NCBI GenBank assembly: GCA_002726205.1 | Contig: PBSL01000037.1 | Location: forward strand, 18,092 to 82,091 | Direction: 5' to 3' | Origin: Planctomycetaceae bacterium | GTDB lineage: Bacteria; Planctomycetota; Planctomycetia; Planctomycetales; Planctomycetaceae | DNA: 64,000 nucleotides | Shown: positions 54,198 through 63,601 of the stretch, piece by piece | Layout of the letters: each line of letters begins with the position of its first letter | Position numbering within the stretch: the stretch's first letter is position 1 | Translations under genes and position numbers: made by a program | Notes under the pieces: generated by a model | Seen by the model: the letters and a program-made list of their open reading frames with translations, nothing else | Databases searched by the model: none | Told to the model about the DNA's origin: nothing

Positions 54198-55637
54198 ATG
54201 TCATCCATCCAGATCCGGCTCGCTGTCATGATGTTCTTCCAGTTCTTCATCTGGGGAGCATGGTATGTCACGGCCCCGAACTATCTTGGAACCATAGGTT
54301 TCACTGCCGATGATTTTGGCTGGACGTATTCGGTCGGACCGATCGCCGGGATGATCTCCCCGTTCTTCGTCGGCATGGTCGCCGATCGACTGTTCTCCGC
54401 CCAGAAGGTCCTCGGAGCCATGCACCTGGCCGGTGGTGGCCTGATGTTTTCCGCCTCGATGTTCATGGGCAACGCATCTCCGTCGATGATCAACACCCTG
54501 TTCTTTCTCTACATGTTGACCTATTTCCCCACGCTGGCACTGACCAACACGCTGGCGATGAAGAACATCACGGACCCGGAACGCGAGTTTCCGGCAATTC
54601 GCGTGCTGGGCACGATCGGCTGGATCGTGGCCGGACTGGCACTGACGGTTGCGAAGATCGAGACCGGGGTCGAGATGTTCTACCTGGCGGCCGGGTCATC
54701 GGTGGTGCTGGGTATCTACAGTTTCACCTTGCCCAACACGCCTCCCTCACAGCAGGGCCCCGTCTCGGCTCGACAGATCCTCGGGCTGGACGCGCTAGTG
54801 CTACTGAAAAACCCCTCCTACCTCCTGTTCCTGATCGCCTCGACGCTGATCTGCATTCCCCTGGCGTTCTACTACCAGATCGCCAGCCGGGTTGTCGAAA
54901 TGGCCGACATGCCTATCGGCCAGACGATGTCGTACGGGCAGATGTCGGAGATCTTCTTCATGCTGGTCATGCCGTTTTTCTTCAGGCGACTGGGCGTGAA
55001 ATGGATGCTGGCCGTCGGCATGGCGGCCTGGGTCGCCCGTTATGGCCTGTTCGCCATCGGCGCTCCCGACGAAATCCACTGGATGATCATCGGAGGCATT
55101 GTCCTGCACGGGATCTGCTATGACTTCTTCTTCGTAACCGGACAGATCTACACCGACAAGGTCGCACCCGAGCCGATCCGGGCCCAGGCCCAGGGACTGC
55201 TGGTCCTGTTCACACTCGGGCTGGGCATGTTCATCGGTGCCAAGGTGGCCGGCCACATCGAAGGCCAGCACACCACCGAACAGTCCAAGCAGTTTGCCGC
55301 CGAGGTCAAGACGCTGGCCGCCCAGATCGACGAGGCCAAGGATGACAAGGCAAAGACGGAAGAACTGACCGCGAAAAAGAAGCAGGCCCGTCACGACGAG
55401 TTGGCGGCAATCGAGTGGGAACCCCTGTGGAAGAAACCGGCCCTGTTTGCCGCGGTCATCCTGGTGTTCTTCTGCCTGGTCTTCCGTGATCGCACCACCG
55501 ACACCGACGCCGACACCGACGCCGATACCATCACCGACACCGGCGACGGTACCACCACCGATGCCGACGAAACCGTGGCCGGAGCTGTCGAACCGTATTC
55601 CCCGTATCTCGATACGGACACCGTCGACGACAACTAG
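54198..55637 (+). CDS. MFS nucleoside-type transporter with Asp/Thr-rich tail
   Basis: A 479-residue MFS protein resembling the nucleoside:H+ symporter (NupG/XapB) group. The opening [26 protein letters not shown] and [33 protein letters not shown] match. Twelve hydrophobic helices are expected. A charged, Lys/Glu-rich loop (about 377-415) separates the last two. After the final helix, residues 431-479 form a D/T-rich low-complexity tail. The ATG at 54198 has GGAG seven bases upstream. It likely imports nucleosides or sugars; the substrate is not determined. Confidence 0.8.
   Translation: MSSIQIRLAVMMFFQFFIWGAWYVTAPNYLGTIGFTADDFGWTYSVGPIAGMISPFFVGMVADRLFSAQKVLGAMHLAGGGLMFSASMFMGNASPSMINTLFFLYMLTYFPTLALTNTLAMKNITDPEREFPAIRVLGTIGWIVAGLALTVAKIETGVEMFYLAAGSSVVLGIYSFTLPNTPPSQQGPVSARQILGLDALVLLKNPSYLLFLIASTLICIPLAFYYQIASRVVEMADMPIGQTMSYGQMSEIFFMLVMPFFFRRLGVKWMLAVGMAAWVARYGLFAIGAPDEIHWMIIGGIVLHGICYDFFFVTGQIYTDKVAPEPIRAQAQGLLVLFTLGLGMFIGAKVAGHIEGQHTTEQSKQFAAEVKTLAAQIDEAKDDKAKTEELTAKKKQARHDELAAIEWEPLWKKPALFAAVILVFFCLVFRDRTTDTDADTDADTITDTGDGTTTDADETVAGAVEPYSPYLDTDTVDDN
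55498..55570 (+). repeat. Asp/Thr/Ala-coding low-complexity repeat
   Basis: Degenerate units of ACCGAC and GCCGAC type repeat through 55498-55570 and encode the acidic tail of the MFS transporter. The repeat is likely to vary in copy number and may bind cations. Confidence 0.65.
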
Positions 55638-55732
55638 AAGTGCCGCCCGGCAAACGTTGACGCTGTCCACTCCAGACGCCACACTGCCAAGCCAACCGAT
55701 ACCTGTTGCCCAAGTGACGAGGACCCTGACCG

Positions 55733-57040
55733 ATGCCTTTGAACCCGTCCCGCCTGGTTCCCTTCACACTGGCCCTGCTCTTGTGCACGATGACAGCCCA
55801 CGCGGGCAACTGGCCCAACTGGCGCGGTCCGACGCAGAACGGGGTCTCGACCGAGACGGGCATTCCCGCGAAATTCGGTCCCAAGCAGAACGTGGCCTGG
55901 CAACTGGCTTTGCCTGGCCCGGCCGGAGCGACCCCGGTCGTCTGGGGCCGGCGGGTCTTTCTGACCAGTATCGACGGCCAGAAGCTGGTGCTGATGTGCG
56001 TCGGCACCGACGGCAAGTTGCAGTGGCGGCACCAGATCGGCACCGGCAACAAGGTCGTCCGCGGTGACGAGGGAAACTCGGCTTCGCCCTCTCCGGTGAC
56101 CGACGGAAAACACGTCTGGGCGATGATGGCCAACGGCCAGGTCAGTTGCCACACCGTCGCCGGCAAACCGGTCTGGAACCGCGACCTGAGACCGGTCTAC
56201 GGTCCCTTCAAGATCGCCTTCGGCCTGACCGCTTCGCTGATCCTGGACGAGGGCAAAGTCTTCCTGCAGTTGATCCACGGCAGTCGCCAGGCCAGCCCCG
56301 ACGAGGACCAGGGTCTGATCGTCGCGTTGGACGCGGCCACCGGCAAACAGAGCTGGAAGCAGGTCCGCCGCAGCGACGCCTACGACGAGAACAAACACTC
56401 CTACACCTCGCCGTTCATCTACAACGACGGCAAGAAGAAATTGCTGATCAGCCACGGGGCCGACTACACGATCGCCTACCGGCTCGGCGACGGGGCCGAG
56501 GTCTGGCGCAAGGGCGGCCTGAACCCGCAGAACGACCCCAAAAAGAAATACCACCGGACACTGCGGTTTGTCGCCTCGCCAACCGCGGTGCCCGGCCTGA
56601 TCGTCATTCCCACGGCCAAGAACGGGCCGGTGGTGGCGATTCGACCCGACGGCAAGGGCGACATCAGCAACGACAAGTCCCAGCATGTCTGGACCCGTCC
56701 GAACAACACGCCCGACGTCCCTTGCCCGCTGATCCACGACGGCCTGGTTTACCTCTGCCGCGAGAACGGCAACCTGGTCTGCATGGATGCCAGGACCGGC
56801 AAGGAGTTCTACCACGAGCGGACACACCGGCAACGACACCGTGCCAGCCCGATCTACGTCGATGGCAAGATCATCTGCGTGGCACGCGATGGCATGATCA
56901 CCGTGGCCCGGGCCGGCAAGACGTTCGAGATTCTCGCCCGCAACAACATGGGCGACTCGATTGCCGCCTCGCCGGCCATCGCCAACGGCACCCTGTACCT
57001 TCGCAGCTTCAAGTCGCTGTGGGCGATCCGTAAGCCGTGA
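55733..57040 (+). CDS. Exported PQQ-like beta-propeller protein
   Basis: A 435-residue protein. Its signal peptide ends near TMTAHAGN. NWPNWRGPTQNGVSTETG is the typical planctomycete propeller start. Blades contain repeats of the type GLIVALDAATGKQSWKQ, GLVYLCRENGNLVCMDARTGKEF and GKIICVARDGMITVARAGK. Propellers of this kind are non-enzymatic or PQQ-like binding platforms in the periplasm. It starts 96 bases after the MFS gene. Its function and ligand are unknown. Confidence 0.83.
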   Translation: MPLNPSRLVPFTLALLLCTMTAHAGNWPNWRGPTQNGVSTETGIPAKFGPKQNVAWQLALPGPAGATPVVWGRRVFLTSIDGQKLVLMCVGTDGKLQWRHQIGTGNKVVRGDEGNSASPSPVTDGKHVWAMMANGQVSCHTVAGKPVWNRDLRPVYGPFKIAFGLTASLILDEGKVFLQLIHGSRQASPDEDQGLIVALDAATGKQSWKQVRRSDAYDENKHSYTSPFIYNDGKKKLLISHGADYTIAYRLGDGAEVWRKGGLNPQNDPKKKYHRTLRFVASPTAVPGLIVIPTAKNGPVVAIRPDGKGDISNDKSQHVWTRPNNTPDVPCPLIHDGLVYLCRENGNLVCMDARTGKEFYHERTHRQRHRASPIYVDGKIICVARDGMITVARAGKTFEILARNNMGDSIAASPAIANGTLYLRSFKSLWAIRKP

Positions 57041-57142
57041 TCGGCGACAACCACGGCAGCGACTGATCTTGTCGTGGCCGCCGGAATCCACTATCCCACC
57101 GCCCTCCTCTCACTCTCACTCATCTCCTCGGAGGGCGATGGC

Positions 57143-58390
57143 ATGCCGCGCCGGCGTCACGTCGTCTCGATCACCCTGGGCCTGTCGCTGTTGCCCCTCG
57201 CCTTGACGTCGATCGTCCGGGGCGAGTCGATCAAGTTTCCCTACGAGGCCGTTGTCGATAGCGACAACGTACTGGTCCGCAGCGGGCCGGGGCGTCGCTA
57301 TTACCCCACCGGGCGACTGGCGGCCTCCGACCGTGTCGTCGTCCACCGTCACGACCCCGGCGGCTGGTGCATGATCGCACCACCCGAGGGCAGTTTCAGC
57401 TGGATACCCGCCGACGCCGTCGATCGTGACACCGGAACCGTCACGGCCACCAGTGTCGCCATCCGGGTCGGCAGCCGCTTCGACGATTCCGATCGCGATG
57501 TCGTGGCCCGCCGCCTGTCGCGGGGGGAAACCGTTCACGTGCTGGGTCAACTCGAGACGACCGACGGCAGGATCCTGTTGAAGATCCAGCCGCCCCGGTT
57601 GGAGTACCGCTGGGTCACCGGCGGAACGATTTCGCCGCTGAGCAGCGCGATCCGCCAGGCTCGCGCCGACGATCCCTACCAGCCCCCGGAAACACCGCGA
57701 GAAAAGACGACCACCGCGGCCCCTGGAAAAATCAGCTCGCGGACCGACCGTCGGGCGTCCCCGACCGATCCGGCACCCCACCAGGCTCTCGAGGCGCTCG
57801 ACGACAGCTTCCGGAAACTCCCGTCTCGCCCCTCCCCCCTGGGGGCCTTCAAGAAGCTCGAGACCGACTATCGCCGATTGATGGAAACAACCAGGGTGGC
57901 CGGTTTCCAATCACTGGTCAGGCGTCGCCTGGCGTCGCTGAAACGTCACCGGTTTCGCCAATCGCAGATCGAAGAGTTCCAGGCATTGACCCGCGCGACC
58001 GACCACCGCGACGCGGCAATCCGACAGGCCGCTCACCAGGTCGCTCGCCCCGCTCGCCCGGCCCCGGTCACTGCCCCTCAATCTCCCCGGAAACGGCCAG
58101 GCACCACGAAACCAGCCAGCCCCAAGCAACCGGTGGCTCGACCCGTACTGCGGTTTTCCGGAGCGGGGATCGTTCGTCCGATCTCCACCGGCCACCCCAG
58201 GCTGCCCCGCTTCGTTCTGGTCGCCCCCGACGGTCGACTGCTGACGTTCCTGCAACCGGTGGCCGGCATCAACCTCAACGGCTGGGTCAATCGCCAGGTG
58301 GGCCTGACCGGTCCTCGTCGATTCAACAGAGACCTGCAATCCGACCTGTTGACGGTCCAGACGATCCGCCCGGTTCGCCTGCGGCGCTGA
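57143..58390 (+). CDS. Exported SH3-domain protein
   Basis: A 415-residue protein. After a signal peptide (to about residue 28), two SH3-like domains are seen: residues 33-95 (YEAVVDSDNVLVRSGPG...WCMIAPPEGSFSWIP) and about 97-165. A Pro/Lys/Arg-rich, presumably disordered, middle (about 185-360) follows, then a short conserved C-terminal beta unit (RFVLVAPDGRLLTFLQPVAGINLNGWVNRQVGLTG). Bacterial SH3 domains usually bind peptidoglycan. The ATG at 57143 has GGAGGG upstream. It converges with argG. Confidence 0.72.
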   Translation: MPRRRHVVSITLGLSLLPLALTSIVRGESIKFPYEAVVDSDNVLVRSGPGRRYYPTGRLAASDRVVVHRHDPGGWCMIAPPEGSFSWIPADAVDRDTGTVTATSVAIRVGSRFDDSDRDVVARRLSRGETVHVLGQLETTDGRILLKIQPPRLEYRWVTGGTISPLSSAIRQARADDPYQPPETPREKTTTAAPGKISSRTDRRASPTDPAPHQALEALDDSFRKLPSRPSPLGAFKKLETDYRRLMETTRVAGFQSLVRRRLASLKRHRFRQSQIEEFQALTRATDHRDAAIRQAAHQVARPARPAPVTAPQSPRKRPGTTKPASPKQPVARPVLRFSGAGIVRPISTGHPRLPRFVLVAPDGRLLTFLQPVAGINLNGWVNRQVGLTGPRRFNRDLQSDLLTVQTIRPVRLRR

Positions 58391-58429
58391 CGTCGACGAC
58401 AGGCTCGAACCGCGGGGAACCCCAGGGGC

Positions 58430-59644
58430 CTAGTAATCGCGGGGCGCGACGGTCCCCTGCACGCGGCCGGGCAGGCCCATGATCCGCAGGAAGCCCTCGG
58501 CGTCGTCCTGGTTGTACGAACCGCCCGCCTCCATGCTGGCCACCTCGGCATCGTAGAGGCTGTTGGGACTGCGGCGGCCGTCGACCTGGATGTTGCCCTT
58601 GTAGAGTTGCAGTGTCACCGACCCGGTGACCGGTTGCTGGGCCTCGGCGATGAAAGCCAACAGCGCGTCCATCTTCGGACCGTACCAGAACCCGTAATAG
58701 ACCATCTCGGCGACTTCCGGTGCGATCCGGTCCCGCAGGTGGACCAGGTCGCGATCCAGCGTCAGTTGCTCCAGCACGCGATGGGCCTCGTAGAGCACCG
58801 TCATCCCCGGGGCCTCGTACACGCCACGGCTCTTCATGCCGACAAACCGGTTCTCGACCATGTCGATCCGTCCCACGCCGTTGCGGCCGGCACGCGTGTT
58901 GAGTTCCTGGACCATCGCCAGGGCGTCATGGCGTTCCCCGTCGATCGAGACGGGGACCCCCGACTCGAACCCGATCTCCAGTGTCTCGATCTCGTCGGGA
59001 GCCTCCTGGGGCGAGACGGTCATGCCGAAATCAACCAGCGCCACCCCGTTGACCTCCAGGTCCTCGAGTTGCCCGGCCTCGTAGCTGATGTGCAAGCAGT
59101 TTTCATCGGAACTGTAGGGCTTGGCAACCGACGCCTTGACCGGGATGGCCTTCTCCTGGCAATAGGCGATCATCTCCTGCCGGCCGGGAAACAACTCGCG
59201 GAACCGTGGAATCCGCCAGGGTGCGATCACGTGGACGCCCGGGTCGAGCACCTCGGCGGCCAGTTGGAACCGGCACTGGTCGTTGCCCTTGCCGGTGGCG
59301 CCGTGAGCGTAGGCGTCGGCCCCCACCTCGCGGGCCACCTGCAGGCAGGCCTTCGAGATCAGGGGGCGGGCGATCGACGTCCCCAGCAGGTAGATCCCTT
59401 CGTAGCGGGCCTGCCACTGCAGGATCGGGAAGGCAAAGTCGCGACACAGCTCCTGCTGCGCGTCGACGATCTGCGAGGAGACGGCTCCCTGGTCGGTCGC
59501 CTTCTGCAGGATCTCCTCACGATCCTCGCACGGTTGCCCGAGGTCGACATAGACCGCGTGAATGTCGTAGCCCTCGTCCTTGAGCCAGCCAAGGATCACC
59601 GAGGTATCCAAACCGCCCGAATAGGCCAATACGCAACTGGGCAT
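58430..59644 (-). CDS. argG: Argininosuccinate synthase
   Basis: A 404-residue ligase. The ATP PP-loop is A7-YSGGLDTS15. AHGATGKGNDQCRFQL, PWRIPRF, and EAPGMTVLYEAHRVLE are family signatures, and KPYSSDENCLHISYEAG is conserved. It joins citrulline and aspartate in arginine synthesis. Upstream at 59728-59755 is a good TATAAT promoter candidate, and the leader contains an 8-bp inverted repeat. AGAGGA lies eight bases before the ATG. No other arg genes are adjacent. Confidence 0.96.
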   Translation of the reverse strand: MPSCVLAYSGGLDTSVILGWLKDEGYDIHAVYVDLGQPCEDREEILQKATDQGAVSSQIVDAQQELCRDFAFPILQWQARYEGIYLLGTSIARPLISKACLQVAREVGADAYAHGATGKGNDQCRFQLAAEVLDPGVHVIAPWRIPRFRELFPGRQEMIAYCQEKAIPVKASVAKPYSSDENCLHISYEAGQLEDLEVNGVALVDFGMTVSPQEAPDEIETLEIGFESGVPVSIDGERHDALAMVQELNTRAGRNGVGRIDMVENRFVGMKSRGVYEAPGMTVLYEAHRVLEQLTLDRDLVHLRDRIAPEVAEMVYYGFWYGPKMDALLAFIAEAQQPVTGSVTLQLYKGNIQVDGRRSPNSLYDAEVASMEAGGSYNQDDAEGFLRIMGLPGRVQGTVAPRDY

Positions 59645-59669
59645 CGTCAGTCCTCTTCGCGAGATTCCC

Positions 59670-59697
59670 GTTTCGGTGCTTATCGAGGGACCGAAAC
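59670..59697 (-). promoter_or_regulatory. 8-12-8 inverted repeat in argG leader
   Basis: GTTTCGGT and ACCGAAAC are perfect arms at 59670-59677 and 59690-59697, 25 bases upstream of the argG ATG and downstream of its candidate promoter. It does not look like an ARG box. It may be an operator or an RNA hairpin. Confidence 0.4.
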
Positions 59698-59727
59698 TGT
59701 CGGGGCGTCCGGTGTTTGTCGCCGGTG

Positions 59728-59755
59728 ATTATAGAGGGTCGCGGCAACACCCCAA
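59728..59755 (-). promoter_or_regulatory. Candidate argG promoter
   Basis: On the minus strand, TTGGGG (59750-59755) and a perfect TATAAT (59728-59733) are separated by 16 bases, about 84 bases before the argG ATG. Confidence 0.45.
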
Positions 59756-59874
59756 AAGTCATGGGCCACAGGCATTCCGGCACTCTCTTGAAAAGCCGAT
59801 CCGATTGTGAGAAGACTGCCCCCGGACGAACCCGGTCTACTTCCCCCGCTCCTCAATCCAGCGAGAACCACGCC

Positions 59875-61218
59875 ATGACGGCCACCCAGGACTCGATGCT
59901 GGCCAGCGACCACGCCCACCTGATCCACCCGCTTCACAGCAAGGCAACCCACCAGTCGGCACACATCTGGGTCGAGGGATCCGGCTCGACGCTGACCGAT
60001 GCCGAGGGCCGCCAGTACATCGACGGGTTGGCCGGGCTGTGGAACGTCGTCGCCGGTCACGGACGCGAGGAACTGGCCCGGGCGGCCTCTGAGCAGATGA
60101 CCACCCTGCCCTACTGCTCGGGCTACGCGGGCAGTTCCAACCCGCACGCGATCGCCCTGGCCGAGCGACTGGCGAGAATGACCTACCCGTCGATCAACCG
60201 GTTCTTTTTTACCTCCGGCGGCGGCGAATCCAGCGAGACGAGTTTCAAGACCGCCCGGTATTACTTCAGGCAACAGGGCCAGCCCGAGAAGACCAAGGTG
60301 ATCTCCCGGCAGTGGGCCTACCACGGCGTGACGCTGGCAGCGATGAGCGCCACGGGAATCAGCGGTTACTGGCCGATGTTCGAACCCCGTGTGCCCGGCT
60401 TCAGCCACATTTCCTCCCCCTACCCCTACCGTTACCAGGCCCCCGAAGGGGTCAGCCCCGGGATCGCCGCCGCCGACGAACTCGAGGCCAAGATCCTCGA
60501 GGAAGGCCCCGAAACCGTCGCGATGTTCCTGGCCGAACCGGTGCAGGGAGCCGGCGGCGTGATCATACCTCAGGCCGATTACTTCCCACGGATCCGTGAG
60601 ATCTGTGACCGGTACAACGTGCTGCTGGTCGCCGACGAGGTGATCACCGGGTTCGGACGGACCGGAAAGATGTTCGGGCTGGAGCACTGGGGAATCGAGC
60701 CGGACATGATCCAGTACGCCAAGGCGATCACCTCGGGCTATTTCCCGCTGGGTGGGATCGGCGTCAACGACACCATCGCCGACGTGCTCGACAACGGCGA
60801 GGACGTCTGGATGCACGCCTTCACCTACAGTGCCCACCCGGTGGGCTGCGCCGTGGCGGTGGCAAACCTGGAGATCATCGAGAACGAGGATTTCCCGGGG
60901 CAGGCGGCCGAAAAGGGCCAGTACCTGCTCGACGGGCTGCAGACGGCACTCGGCGATCATCCCCATGTCGGCGAGATCCGCGGGCTGGGACTGATGGCGG
61001 CCGTGGAAATCGTCAAGGACCGGGCGACGAAAGAGGAATTCGCGGCCGACGAAAAGGTCGGTGCCAGGCTGCACCAGGCGGCCCAGCAACGGGGTCTGTT
61101 CAGCCGATTGCGAGGCGATGTCTACTGCCTGGCCCCGCCGGTGGTGATCACGACCGCCGAACTCGACCAGGTGATCGAAGCCCTGGCCGGCGCGATCCAC
61201 GAGGTGCTGGGAACCTAG
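59875..61218 (+). CDS. Class III omega-aminotransferase
   Basis: A 447-residue PLP enzyme. It contains GLAGLWNVVAGHGREEL, FFTSGGGESSETSFKTARYYF, LLVADEVITGFGRTGKM and YAKAITSGYFPLGGIGV (PLP lysine). This variant matches beta-alanine/pyruvate- or putrescine-type omega-transaminases. The substrate is unknown. It is followed six bases later by a GmhA-like SIS gene. The start ATG is 59875; upstream sequence is not conserved. Confidence 0.87.
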   Translation: MTATQDSMLASDHAHLIHPLHSKATHQSAHIWVEGSGSTLTDAEGRQYIDGLAGLWNVVAGHGREELARAASEQMTTLPYCSGYAGSSNPHAIALAERLARMTYPSINRFFFTSGGGESSETSFKTARYYFRQQGQPEKTKVISRQWAYHGVTLAAMSATGISGYWPMFEPRVPGFSHISSPYPYRYQAPEGVSPGIAAADELEAKILEEGPETVAMFLAEPVQGAGGVIIPQADYFPRIREICDRYNVLLVADEVITGFGRTGKMFGLEHWGIEPDMIQYAKAITSGYFPLGGIGVNDTIADVLDNGEDVWMHAFTYSAHPVGCAVAVANLEIIENEDFPGQAAEKGQYLLDGLQTALGDHPHVGEIRGLGLMAAVEIVKDRATKEEFAADEKVGARLHQAAQQRGLFSRLRGDVYCLAPPVVITTAELDQVIEALAGAIHEVLGT

Positions 61219-61224
61219 CCGACC

Positions 61225-61794
61225 ATGACACAAGACGACCTCGCCTTCACCACCGGTTACCTCGATGATCTCCGCCACGTCATCGGCGAGCTCGACGCCG
61301 AGGCGATCGCCACCGCGATCGATTGGATGCGGCAGGCCCGGGACGCCGACGCGACAATCTATATCTGCGGCAACGGCGGCAGCGCCTCGATTGCCTCGCA
61401 GATGGTCGTCGACATCGTCAAGGGCGCCTCGCTGAGAAAACAGGCGCGATTCCGGATGGTCGGCCTGACCGACTCGATCGCCACCATCACCGCCTACGCC
61501 AACGACGAGGGATACGAGACCGTCTTCGAGGAACCGTTGAAGAACTTCGCCCGCGCCGGCGACCTGGTGATCGGCATCAGTGGCAGCGGCAACAGTGAGA
61601 ATGTCCTGCGGGCCATCCGCTACGCCAACCTCAGCGGGTGCCGCACCATCGCCCTGACCAGCGGCGAGAGCGGCCAACTCAGGGACGAAGCCCAACTCGC
61701 GCTGGCCGTCCTCTCGTCCCACATGGGACGACTCGAAGACTGCTTTTTCATCATGACCCACGTGCTGTGCTACGCCTTCATCGAAGACGACTAG
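61225..61794 (+). CDS. SIS-domain sugar isomerase, GmhA-like
   Basis: A 189-residue SIS protein of GmhA (sedoheptulose-7-phosphate isomerase) size. [22 protein letters not shown] (about 46-67), [26 protein letters not shown] and [21 protein letters not shown] are diagnostic. GmhA begins heptose synthesis. HldE-like kinase and HAD genes lie at 31416-34350, although far away. It starts six bases after the aminotransferase gene, and its stop overlaps the convergent ureG stop. Confidence 0.83.
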   Translation: MTQDDLAFTTGYLDDLRHVIGELDAEAIATAIDWMRQARDADATIYICGNGGSASIASQMVVDIVKGASLRKQARFRMVGLTDSIATITAYANDEGYETVFEEPLKNFARAGDLVIGISGSGNSENVLRAIRYANLSGCRTIALTSGESGQLRDEAQLALAVLSSHMGRLEDCFFIMTHVLCYAFIEDD

Positions 61795-62501
61795 CCAGTG
61801 GCACGCTGCCAGGCGGCGGTCACGTACTCGACGATCTCGGCGACCCCCTCGCCGTTACGGACCTGGGCGAACACGAAGGGCCCGTCACCCCGCATCAGAC
61901 GACTGTCGCGATCCATCACCGCCAGGTCGGCCCCCACGGCCTCGGCCAGGTCGGTCTTGTTGATCACCAGCAGATCGGATTGAGTCGTCCCGGGTCCCCC
62001 CTTGCGGGGGATCTTGTCGCCACCGGCGACATCGATCACGTAGATCGTGAAATCGGCCAGTTCGCGACTGAAGTCCGCCGCCAGGTTGTCGCCCCCGGAT
62101 TCCAGCAACAGCATGTCCGGTGAGAACTGGTGGCTGAGTTCCTCGGTGGCGGCCAGGTTCATCGTGATGTCCTCGCGAATCGCCGCGTGAGGACAACCAC
62201 CCGTCTCCACCGCCCGAATCCGCTCGGCCGGCAACGCCTCGTTGTGGACCAGGAACTCGGCATCTTCCCGTGTAAAAATGTCGTTCGTCACAACCGCCAG
62301 GCTCATCCGGTCACGCAGCGCGACACACAGGGCCAGCAGCAGGGCACTTTTCCCCGTACCCACCGGTCCCCCCACGCCCACCGTGAACGCCCGCCGCCGG
62401 TAGTCTCGATCCGACATCGGCATCGACCGCTCAGCAAAACGTCCCGGATGCTCGAGTGTCTCGTGGTCGTGACCGTGGTCGTGGTCGTGGTCGTGATTCA
62501 T
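61791..62501 (-). CDS. ureG: Urease accessory GTPase UreG
   Basis: A 236-residue GTPase. The His/Asp-rich N-terminus ([11 protein letters not shown]) is a nickel buffer seen in some UreGs. The P-loop is GGPVGTGKS (44-52), the Ni-binding CPH is C103-P-H105, and NKTD and [13 protein letters not shown] are present. UreG delivers Ni to urease with UreF and UreD. ureF lies 54 bases upstream on the same strand. UreABC, UreD and UreE are not in the window. Confidence 0.95.
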   Translation of the reverse strand: MNHDHDHDHGHDHETLEHPGRFAERSMPMSDRDYRRRAFTVGVGGPVGTGKSALLLALCVALRDRMSLAVVTNDIFTREDAEFLVHNEALPAERIRAVETGGCPHAAIREDITMNLAATEELSHQFSPDMLLLESGGDNLAADFSRELADFTIYVIDVAGGDKIPRKGGPGTTQSDLLVINKTDLAEAVGADLAVMDRDSRLMRGDGPFVFAQVRNGEGVAEIVEYVTAAWQRATG

Positions 62502-62555
62502 GTCAGGCTCCCGGCAAACGCGACCCTGAAGGTCCCGATGCGATTTCGGTCCCGT

Positions 62556-63224
62556 TCAACTCTGGAAGAGACGGCTGTAGAGTCGATCGTGTCGCGTGGC
62601 AACCAGTTCCATCACGGGACTGGTCTGCGTCGCCTCGGCGACCCGACGATCAACGGCCTGCTCGGCCTGGATTTCCACGTACCGTCCCAGGTGGCTGATC
62701 AGCGACTGGCCGGCCAGGGGGCCGATGATGTTCAGCCGGATGGCGGCCGAAACGACATCGCGAAGTTGGGTATAAAGGAACCACTCGACGGTTCGCCCGC
62801 ACGGCAGGGACAACAAGGCGGCGGTCCGCCCGAGCAGTGGGGCCTGGTGTCCGGCCAGACTCGCATCGACAACCCGCTCTCTAAGTTCGCCGAGTTCTGC
62901 AATTCCGAAGGCCGCTTCGGCGGCGGTCAGGAAGGCGCGGCCCTGGGCACGACTGGCCCGGTTGGCCACGTGGTTGGAGAGAAACGCGTCACACCACCGG
63001 TCAACCTGTTCAAGCGGATCGGGGCCGCTGTGAGCGGCCACCAGGAACGCAACAATCCCCTGAGTTGATTCCAGGATCCGGGTCCTGAGAAACGTCTCCA
63101 GCGACCCGATCTCCGAGACCAGCCCCGCCCGCCACGCCGATTCCAGGCCGGCCGAGTGAGCGAATCCGCCGGCGGGAAAGGCCGAATCGGCCAGTTGCCA
63201 GAATGTCCACTCGATGGTCTTCAT
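62556..63224 (-). CDS. ureF: Urease accessory protein UreF
   Basis: A 222-residue all-helical protein. LADSAFPAGGFAHSAGLESAW is the conserved UreF start; LSHLGRYVEIQAEQA and the long helices that follow fit. UreF bridges UreG and urease and acts as a gate for nickel insertion. The gene precedes ureG by 54 bases. The upstream gene is a plus-strand porin, so no urease structural gene is directly adjacent. Confidence 0.92.
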   Translation of the reverse strand: MKTIEWTFWQLADSAFPAGGFAHSAGLESAWRAGLVSEIGSLETFLRTRILESTQGIVAFLVAAHSGPDPLEQVDRWCDAFLSNHVANRASRAQGRAFLTAAEAAFGIAELGELRERVVDASLAGHQAPLLGRTAALLSLPCGRTVEWFLYTQLRDVVSAAIRLNIIGPLAGQSLISHLGRYVEIQAEQAVDRRVAEATQTSPVMELVATRHDRLYSRLFQS

Positions 63225-63601
63225 ACCGTCGACTTTCGTTGTGCCATTTCGATTTCACTCGCGGGCGAGCATAGCCGCTGCGTCCCACAGCTGCCAGACC
63301 CCGGCACCACCCCTACAACCGTTACAGGTTGCCTGATCGATACGTTCAGCAGATCTCCGACAAGCGGGCGCACGACCCCGAACCCTCGCACGACCGGAAC
63401 CATCCGTACAAGTCGCTGTCCGGGACAACCGATAGAAACCTCACGGGAAGCGAATTTCAACCGGTGTGACCGGTACTGGCCAACAAACGAGCCCAGCCAG
63501 TGCAACCCGCGTTTCTGTTGCGACCTGTTGGGGAGGGGTTGTGAGTTGTGGTTGTTCTAGAGAGCACCAACAAATCACGTTCCAAGGAAAGGGAAAACGT
63601 T
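63225..63601. other. 377-base intergenic region between ureF and the porin
   Basis: I see no gene here. Two ACCGGT hexamers lie nine bases apart (63460-63465 and 63469-63474), and AAGGAAAGGG at 63584-63593 is the porin Shine-Dalgarno. No strong promoter consensus is found. It must hold the divergent control regions of ureF and the porin gene. Confidence 0.5.

Noticed and set aside
59680..61761. 693-codon minus-strand frame across the aminotransferase and SIS genes
   Set aside because: It is antisense to two well-supported genes and has no signature of a protein family.
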